Part shown: positions 59,355 through 64,000 of the stretch, in pieces | Layout of the letters: the number at the start of each line of letters is the position of its first letter | How positions within the stretch are numbered: the first letter of the stretch is position 1 | Assembly (NCBI RefSeq): GCF_900120405.1 | Contig: NZ_LT635492.1 | Coordinates: forward strand, 577,478-641,477 | Direction: 5' to 3' | Source of the DNA: Urinicoccus massiliensis | GTDB taxonomy: Bacteria > Bacillota > Clostridia > Tissierellales > Peptoniphilaceae | Length of the DNA stretch: 64,000 nucleotides | The notes under the pieces: model-generated | What the model saw: the letters and a program-made list of their open reading frames with translations, nothing else | Told to the model about the DNA's origin: nothing | The model's database searches: none | Made by a program: the position numbers and the translations under genes

Positions 59355-60194
59355 TTATAGCCTTAAATAGGCCACCACATAGGCATCCGGCCCCGAGTGA
59401 GTTCCCAAGACAGCCGTTACAGGCCCCTCCAAATATTGGTCCGCCCCGTCAACCAGGTCCCCCAACTTGTCCTTGACCTCTCCTAGCTTGTCCCGGTCCC
59501 CGGCATAGGCCAGGGCAAGATAATAAGGCTCCCCGCCGGCCAGGTCCATCCGGACCTTGTCCACAATAAAATTCAGAGTCCGCTTCTTCCCCATGACTGA
59601 CTTGTAATTTTCTATACTTCCATCTTCAGCCAGGGTTAAAATGGGATTCAGCCTGAGACTGCCACCAATGAGACCCTTGACTCGACTCAGCCGGCCACCC
59701 CGCACCAGGTATTTCAAGTCCCCTACCCCAGCAAAAATTTTCACATTCCTTTTCTTTTCCTCCAGTTTCTCAGCAATCTCATCCAAGATCAAGCCCTCTT
59801 GAATGAGCTGGTGGCCATAAGTCAGCAAGAGCCCCTGGCCCATGGTGATGGTCTTACTGTCAATTAAGCGATAGTCCATATCCTGACTGTCCAGGGCCAA
59901 GCGCATAGAATTATAGGTCCCTGAAAGACTTTGCGATACCGCTATGGCCAAAATTTTACCATAGCCCGCCTCTTGAATCTGCTGAATCTTGGTCAGAAAA
60001 TCCTCCACCCCCGGAGCCGAAGTCTTAGGCTCCTCCGTCTCTATCCGGTCATAGAGCTCCTGAGGACTGATTTCCTCCAAGTCCTTCTTGGACCCATCCT
60101 GAAAATTCACATAGAGGGGGACGATAAAAATACCCACCTCCCGGTTTTCCCTTACATTACTTGCCGAATCCGATAATATTGCAATCCTAGTCAT
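59355..60194 (-). CDS. DegV family fatty-acid-binding protein
   Basis: 279 residues. The N-terminal AILSDSASNV, the GAxPKTSAP-type stretch (EEPKTSAPGVEDFL), the AVSQSLSGTYNSMRLA segment and DSKTITMGQG place it in the DegV family. Members bind a fatty acid, and related FakB proteins present it to the kinase FakA. No fakA is in the window. It overlaps the DUF1836 gene by eight bases and is probably cotranscribed with it. Confidence 0.92.
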   Translation of the reverse strand: MTRIAILSDSASNVRENREVGIFIVPLYVNFQDGSKKDLEEISPQELYDRIETEEPKTSAPGVEDFLTKIQQIQEAGYGKILAIAVSQSLSGTYNSMRLALDSQDMDYRLIDSKTITMGQGLLLTYGHQLIQEGLILDEIAEKLEEKKRNVKIFAGVGDLKYLVRGGRLSRVKGLIGGSLRLNPILTLAEDGSIENYKSVMGKKRTLNFIVDKVRMDLAGGEPYYLALAYAGDRDKLGEVKDKLGDLVDGADQYLEGPVTAVLGTHSGPDAYVVAYLRL

Positions 60195-60717
60195 CTTGTC
60201 CCTCCTGGTGGTATATTCCCCTTGCTTTTAAAATCTCCCGGGTTAGGGTCTGGAAGGCAAAAGCCTTAATGGCTATGGTCAAAGAGACGCTATCCCAGTC
60301 AGCCTCAAAGCCCCCGTAAGACATCCCCTTGCCCACTTGCAAGGCAGCCAAAAGATCCCTTAAAGACCCCTCTAAAATATCCATAAATTCATTGTAGGCC
60401 CTTTCAATCCCCATGATGCCCAGCTGGAGGTCAATCCCCTCCTTGATACTCTCAAGAGGAAGCAACTCCTTCAAAACCGCCACCACCATCAAAACCCCTA
60501 TGTGGTCCCGGTAGTATTTTTTATTCACAGGCTTGGGAATAATGCCATTTTTGACATAATTGTTAATCATGCTGGAAGTCAAAGTCACCATATCCGGAAA
60601 ATAAGACAGCAAATGCTCCTCCAGATAGGTTAAAACCTGCATGGAATAAAGCCCATAGTCCGGAATATCCTCCCAGTTCGTTTTTTTAAATTCCCTTAAA
60701 GCCTTAAAATTTTCCAT
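60187..60717 (-). CDS. DUF1836 protein with MerR-like helix-turn-helix
   Basis: 176 residues. The segment LTSSMINNYVKNGIIPKPVNKKYY resembles a MerR-type winged helix, and the rest is helical as in DUF1836 proteins. The usual partner in many Bacillota is degV, as here. The start is put at ATG 60715-60717; the GTG two codons earlier has a weaker ribosome site. A 17-base palindrome upstream may be its own binding site. Confidence 0.8.
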   Translation of the reverse strand: MENFKALREFKKTNWEDIPDYGLYSMQVLTYLEEHLLSYFPDMVTLTSSMINNYVKNGIIPKPVNKKYYRDHIGVLMVVAVLKELLPLESIKEGIDLQLGIMGIERAYNEFMDILEGSLRDLLAALQVGKGMSYGGFEADWDSVSLTIAIKAFAFQTLTREILKARGIYHQEGQDD

Positions 60718-60738
60718 AATCACCCAGTCCTATAAATT

Positions 60739-60762
60739 ATTTTATCTAGTTTTTAAAACTAG
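60739..60762 (-). promoter_or_regulatory. DUF1836-degV promoter with palindrome
   Basis: A -10 TAAAAT (60739-60744, minus strand) is directly preceded by the perfect palindrome CTAGTTTT-T-AAAACTAG (60746-60762) in the -35/-10 spacer. This is a possible operator for the DUF1836 protein. Confidence 0.55.
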
Positions 60763-60885
60763 CTGTTTTATTTTAACTCATTTTCCCCCTCTTGCCAAGC
60801 CCCTTTAAAAAATTTAAAGGTCAGGGAAATTAGGTCTTGGAAAAATCGTAAGAGACAGTTTTTCATGGCTTTGGGCATAAAAAGA

Positions 60886-60907
60886 GAAGTAGATTTTCCT
60901 CTACTTC
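60886..60907 (-). terminator. Terminator after the YhcG-type gene
   Basis: Stem GAAGTAGA/TCTACTTC (60886-60893, 60900-60907), followed by TCTTTTT on the minus strand. Confidence 0.82.
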
Positions 60908-60924
60908 CCTTGCTTCTTTCTATT

Positions 60925-61947
60925 TTATTTTTCCTGGTATTTTTCAATGACTTTTTCTACTTGTTCTTCAAGCTCTTCCCTGTTTGGGATATACAAGGTG
61001 TATTTTGATGCGAATATTTTATTTGATAAATTTCCTAGAGCGTATTCTGCCTGTACTCCGTCCTTATCTGTACACAAGATTATTCCTATTGGTTCATTGT
61101 CCATCTCATCATTGACTTCTGCCTTATAATAATTGAGATACATATTGATTTGCCCAACTGCTTCCGGCATTAGCTTACTTGTTTTTAATTCGATTAAGAC
61201 ATAGGACCTTAATATTTTATTGTAAAATACCATGTCCACGTAATAGTGAGTGTTGCCTAAAGTTACTCTTTGCTGGCTACCTACATACATAAAACCCTTA
61301 CCAAGTTCAAGCAAGAATTTTTCAATATGATCTATGAGTGCTTTTTCTAAATCACTTTCCATCATTGGCTTTTCTTCTGGCAAGCCTAAAAATTCAAACA
61401 CATAAGGATCTTTTACAAGGTCGGCTGCCTTACTTATTTCATTGCCCTTTAAGGCTAGGTCTAGGACTTTTTCTTTGTTTTCTTCTCCAGATGATAGGAG
61501 CAATCTTTCGAAAAGTGAAGTTTTTATTTGTCTTTTAAGTTCTCTTACTGACCAATTTGCATTGATACTTTCTTTTTCATAGAAGCTTCGCTTTTTCTCA
61601 TCGCTGATGGATAAGAGTTCACAATAATGGGACCAGGTCAATTTGCCAGACAGTGTCTGGCAAATTGGATAGCATAAATATAGGTTTCTCATATTCTGTA
61701 AGTTAGATCTTGAAAATCCTCTACCATATTCTCTTGTAAGTTGTCTTGACAAGTCGTTTATAAGCTCTTTACCATACTCTGCTCTTTCTGAGTGACCTTG
61801 CTCATCTTCTACGATGATGCGTCCAATCTCCCAGTAAGTTTGCACCAATATACTATTGACTTGTCTTGCAACTTCATTCCTTGCCTTATCCATCAATGTT
61901 TTTATACTCTGAAAAACATCATTATGAACCCTATCAATCGTATCCAT
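60925..61947 (-). CDS. YhcG/DUF1016-type PD-(D/E)XK nuclease
   Basis: 340 residues. The N-terminal DUF1016 part has YWEIGRIIVEDEQG and QTLSGKLTWSHYCELL. The C-terminal nuclease part has YYVDMVFYNKILRSYVLIELK, split as VDMVFYN and VLIELKT, matching the D-ExK active site, and GIILCTDKDG. YhcG proteins are thought to act in DNA repair or interference, but the function is not settled. A perfect 27-base palindrome lies in the coding region at 61640-61666. The start has AGAGGTGG. Confidence 0.9.
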   Translation of the reverse strand: MDTIDRVHNDVFQSIKTLMDKARNEVARQVNSILVQTYWEIGRIIVEDEQGHSERAEYGKELINDLSRQLTREYGRGFSRSNLQNMRNLYLCYPICQTLSGKLTWSHYCELLSISDEKKRSFYEKESINANWSVRELKRQIKTSLFERLLLSSGEENKEKVLDLALKGNEISKAADLVKDPYVFEFLGLPEEKPMMESDLEKALIDHIEKFLLELGKGFMYVGSQQRVTLGNTHYYVDMVFYNKILRSYVLIELKTSKLMPEAVGQINMYLNYYKAEVNDEMDNEPIGIILCTDKDGVQAEYALGNLSNKIFASKYTLYIPNREELEEQVEKVIEKYQEK

Positions 61948-62063
61948 ATAACCACCTCTTTGCCTTCTTTATTACAGTGATTATATCATAAATATTCAAT
62001 TTTTATTTTTCTATTCACCTGGATTTTCTTTATTAAAATTTTAAATTTAGAAACCCAATTCTC

Positions 62064-62387
62064 TTAAGCCCCTTTAAAGCCAATAAAAATATAGATGATT
62101 AAAAGCATCCCCCCAACAAGGAGCAATGTAGAAATAACCCCCTTGATCATAGCTCCTAGTAGCTTTCTGTTCCATTTTTTTGATAAATCCCTAAGAGCTT
62201 CTGCTTCATTTAAGTTTACATCTACATCTTGTTTAGGAAGACATGTCGATTTCATCTGCCTGAACATATCTTCACATCTACTGCATTCAGACAAGTGTTC
62301 CTCTACCACTTCTTTACTTTCTTCACTGCATACCCCATCTATATATAGGGGAAGTAGGTCTTCAATAATCTTACATGAAATGTCCAT
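62064..62387 (-). CDS. Anti-sigma factor with HC2 zinc finger
   Basis: 107 residues. The zinc-finger-like N-terminus has HLSECSRC with upstream conserved acidic residues (LLPLYIDGVCSEES). A single C-terminal membrane helix (about 77-103) follows. Such proteins hold an ECF sigma factor at the membrane. It overlaps the sigma gene by 17 bases, typical of a sigma/anti-sigma pair. Confidence 0.9.
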   Translation of the reverse strand: MDISCKIIEDLLPLYIDGVCSEESKEVVEEHLSECSRCEDMFRQMKSTCLPKQDVDVNLNEAEALRDLSKKWNRKLLGAMIKGVISTLLLVGGMLLIIYIFIGFKGA

Positions 62388-62868
62388 TATATCCCTCCGT
62401 CAACTTATTTTTAGCCCTATAAAACACAACCCTTGCCCAACCATCCGATTTACCAAATAAATCACCAATTTCTTTAAAAGATAAGTCCGCAAAAGCTCTC
62501 AGGGTAAATACCTCTTTATATGGTTCTTCTAACTTGTGTAAAAGACCATGTATCTCTAGAATCCCTTCTCTTTTCTCAAGCTCATCTGTAAAATCTATCT
62601 CCCATGTCAAATACTCACAGTTGCCATCAATAGGGAGATTTTTCTCTTCCTTTTTGTAAAAATCATATAGGGTATTTTTTGCAATTTGACATAGCCAAGT
62701 ATATATTTTGCAATCCCCCTTAAATGTCTCCATTTTCTTTAGGGCCTTGAAAAAGGTTTCTTGAGTGATTTCTTCCGCTATATGCTCGTCACGACTCATG
62801 GTTAAAACATATAAATAAACCTTAGAAAAATATTCTTTATAGATCATTTCATAAGTATCTTCCAACAA
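62371..62868 (-). CDS. ECF RNA polymerase sigma factor
   Basis: About 165 residues. Region 2 has the helix IAEEITQETFFKALKKM and YTWLCQIAKNTLYDFYKK; region 4 has EPYKEVFTLRAFADLSFKEIG. Only these two regions exist, as in the ECF group. The start is uncertain: TTG at 62866-62868 has GGGAG at proper spacing, while a GTG two codons earlier overlaps the ribosome site. An ECF-type promoter lies just upstream, suggesting autoregulation. Confidence 0.92.
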   Translation of the reverse strand: MLEDTYEMIYKEYFSKVYLYVLTMSRDEHIAEEITQETFFKALKKMETFKGDCKIYTWLCQIAKNTLYDFYKKEEKNLPIDGNCEYLTWEIDFTDELEKREGILEIHGLLHKLEEPYKEVFTLRAFADLSFKEIGDLFGKSDGWARVVFYRAKNKLTEGYNGHFM

Positions 62869-62898
62869 AATCACTCCCTTCCATCTTTTTCTACCTAT

Positions 62899-62926
62899 TA
62901 GACGATTGTATATACAAAACGTTACA
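62899..62926 (-). promoter_or_regulatory. ECF-type promoter of the sigma/anti-sigma pair
   Basis: TGTAAC-N16-CGTCTA on the minus strand (-35 at 62921-62926, -10 at 62899-62904). This matches the Bacillus ECF sigma consensus better than the housekeeping one. Confidence 0.75.
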
Positions 62927-63060
62927 AAAACTTTATATCCTTTTTCTTGATTTCTATAGATTTTACTGACTTATTATGCTTTTATACTTGTCTTTTTCTT
63001 TTATTTTAGCTCAAAACTCTATGGTAAAGAAAAGGATACGTATATTTTATAAGGAAAAAT

Positions 63061-63089
63061 AAACGTTGGCATACAAGGCCCCAACATTT
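63061..63089 (-). terminator. Second hairpin downstream of the GIY-YIG gene
   Basis: AAATGTTGG/CCAACGTTT stem on the minus strand with an 11-base loop, followed by ATTTTTCC. It may be a backup terminator. Confidence 0.55.
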
Positions 63090-63135
63090 ATTATAGAATG
63101 AACCTCTTATTACAATCATTTAAAAGGTATAAAAA

Positions 63136-63162
63136 AGACGATATTGCAATCGCATATCGTCT
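63136..63162 (-). terminator. Terminator after the GIY-YIG gene
   Basis: Stem AGACGATAT/ATATCGTCT (63136-63144, 63154-63162), followed by TTTTT on the minus strand, 15 bases past the stop codon. Confidence 0.82.
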
Positions 63163-63176
63163 AGTACCTGTTATTA

Positions 63177-64000
63177 CTACTTCATTTCATTTTCTTCTAA
63201 GTCTTTTAAACTTATACCCTTTTCAGTTTTCCATTGTATTTTCCCATTTGCGTTAGTTCCCAAAACAAAGGCCGCAGCGTAGGATGGACTATTGAATAAA
63301 TAATTTTTGCTTATTCTTCCATCAATAATCTCATTTTTATTTATGCATTCCTTCCTCAGTTCTTTTATTGATTTTGGAATGGCTGTAGAATCTATAGTTT
63401 CTATCATGCTGCCTTTTAATACTACAAAACCTTCATCTGTTCTTTTACATTTTGCCTCTATCAATCTATTTGACTTGCCACTTTTTCTGGAAAGATATAG
63501 TAATAGTTCTTTATCACCATTATTATTTTCACTTGATTCTTTTGGTGTTCTATCAACTATAGGAACAAATAGTTTATACCCTAGTACTCCAAGAACCATT
63601 TTAGAATATTCTATAAAGTCTTCTAACTCAGATTCTTTTTCTTCCGTTACATTGCCAGGGTTTGGATCATTTCCATTTCTGACTTTATATCTATCTACAT
63701 CTATAGCCATGTTAGTGAATTTGTTCTCTAAGTAAGAAATTTCTGTAGGTCCAAATGAGTTATTTTGTGTGGTTAACATTACTGCTTCAGAAAAATAAAA
63801 TTCATTTTTCAGGTGTTCAGCGACCCTATATAAAACTCCCTCACCATTTTTTCTAATTCCTGCTTGACCTATATATACTTCATCATCTCCATCATCATTC
63901 TTGCCAAATAAAAAATATACTCCACTTTGCTTTAAATCTTGCCTGTCTTTGCATTTTTCAAGATATGGTCTTGGAACTTTATAGACTATGCCCGTCCAAT
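63177..64000 (-). CDS. GIY-YIG nuclease with DUF4357 domain (5' end cut by window edge)
   Basis: The frame is open through the right edge, giving at least 274 codons. The N-terminal part seen has GVYFLFG then VYIGQAG, the two halves of a GIY-YIG site, and RVAEHL downstream. The middle has NNSFGPTEISYLENKFTNMA and the C-terminus AAFVLG with WKTEKGISLKDLE, which resembles DUF4357. An internal ATG at 63779 is not the start. Relatives are often stand-alone accessory nucleases. AT-rich. Confidence 0.88.
   Translation of the reverse strand, partial: WTGIVYKVPRPYLEKCKDRQDLKQSGVYFLFGKNDDGDDEVYIGQAGIRKNGEGVLYRVAEHLKNEFYFSEAVMLTTQNNSFGPTEISYLENKFTNMAIDVDRYKVRNGNDPNPGNVTEEKESELEDFIEYSKMVLGVLGYKLFVPIVDRTPKESSENNNGDKELLLYLSRKSGKSNRLIEAKCKRTDEGFVVLKGSMIETIDSTAIPKSIKELRKECINKNEIIDGRISKNYLFNSPSYAAAFVLGTNANGKIQWKTEKGISLKDLEENEMK

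Noticed and set aside
1-64000. tRNA genes, rRNA, CRISPR arrays, insertion sequences or phage genes
   Set aside because: None recognised by eye: no tRNA T-loop plus acceptor pair, no regular spaced direct repeats beyond the MraZ box, and no transposase motif.

Overview
The window comes from a low-to-mid GC anaerobic Gram-positive bacterium (Bacillota). The evidence is a complete mraZ-to-murG division and wall cluster, a class B (Bacillus-type) RNase P RNA, an S-layer-homology protein, a flavodiiron protein, desulforedoxin-like proteins, and an acyl-CoA dehydrogenase fused to an ETF domain and rubredoxin. The gene set and strong AAGGAGG ribosome sites fit the Tissierellia/Peptoniphilaceae, but this placement is inference. 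Most genes are on the minus strand, and many start codons are GTG or TTG with good Shine-Dalgarno sequences.

Layout. 1-8660: dcw cluster on the minus strand (mraZ, rsmH, ftsL, PBP, mraY, murD, ftsW, murG cut by the left edge), with a three-copy MraZ box. 8800-12180: yebC, a TIGR01906-type membrane protein, a flavin reductase, deoC and lgt in one overlapping run. 12210-16180: riboflavin operon ribD-ribE-ribBA-ribH under an FMN riboswitch, plus a small membrane protein. 16177-18814: hflX-yigZ-nadE. 18840-22930: a YfjL-like protein and, divergently, a class A PBP whose transpeptidase motifs are all lost, followed by a tiny basic ORF and a long hairpin. 22924-26320: folD (divergent active site), a stalk-domain secreted protein, and a YitT-type membrane protein with a structured leader RNA. 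26330-29040: AT-rich accessory island with a secreted propeller-like protein and a decayed FtsX-type permease. 29097-32350: cstA, an SH3-NlpC/P60 wall hydrolase and rnpB. 32380-35510: CoA-transferase, a lone B12-binding domain and a MeaB-like protein with degraded GTPase motifs, behind an attenuator-like leader. 35534-42140: trxB, a cysteine-synthase relative, an SLH protein with a cysteine-peptidase-like core, two tandem desulforedoxin-like genes, and fni. 42390-45680: fprA and the acyl-CoA dehydrogenase/ETF/rubredoxin fusion. 46080-53040: lemA, DUF3137, GNAT, TAXI-type TRAP transporter and purA. 53094-57840: a tightly overlapping AAA+/unknown/vWA operon. 58070-64000: rhuM, DUF1836-degV, a YhcG-type nuclease, an ECF sigma/anti-sigma pair and a GIY-YIG/DUF4357 gene cut by the right edge.

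How the parts connect. The left third is housekeeping: wall synthesis, flavin and NAD supply, and lipoprotein processing. The middle suggests fermentative CoA-ester metabolism combined with oxygen defence. Rubredoxin, a flavodiiron protein and small iron-sulfur proteins lie near each other, and the dehydrogenase fusion could feed electrons directly to FprA. The right third carries a candidate chaperone-like AAA+/vWA system and AT-rich accessory genes.

No tRNA, rRNA, CRISPR array, insertion sequence or prophage was recognised. Functions come from motifs read by eye, and no database search was run.
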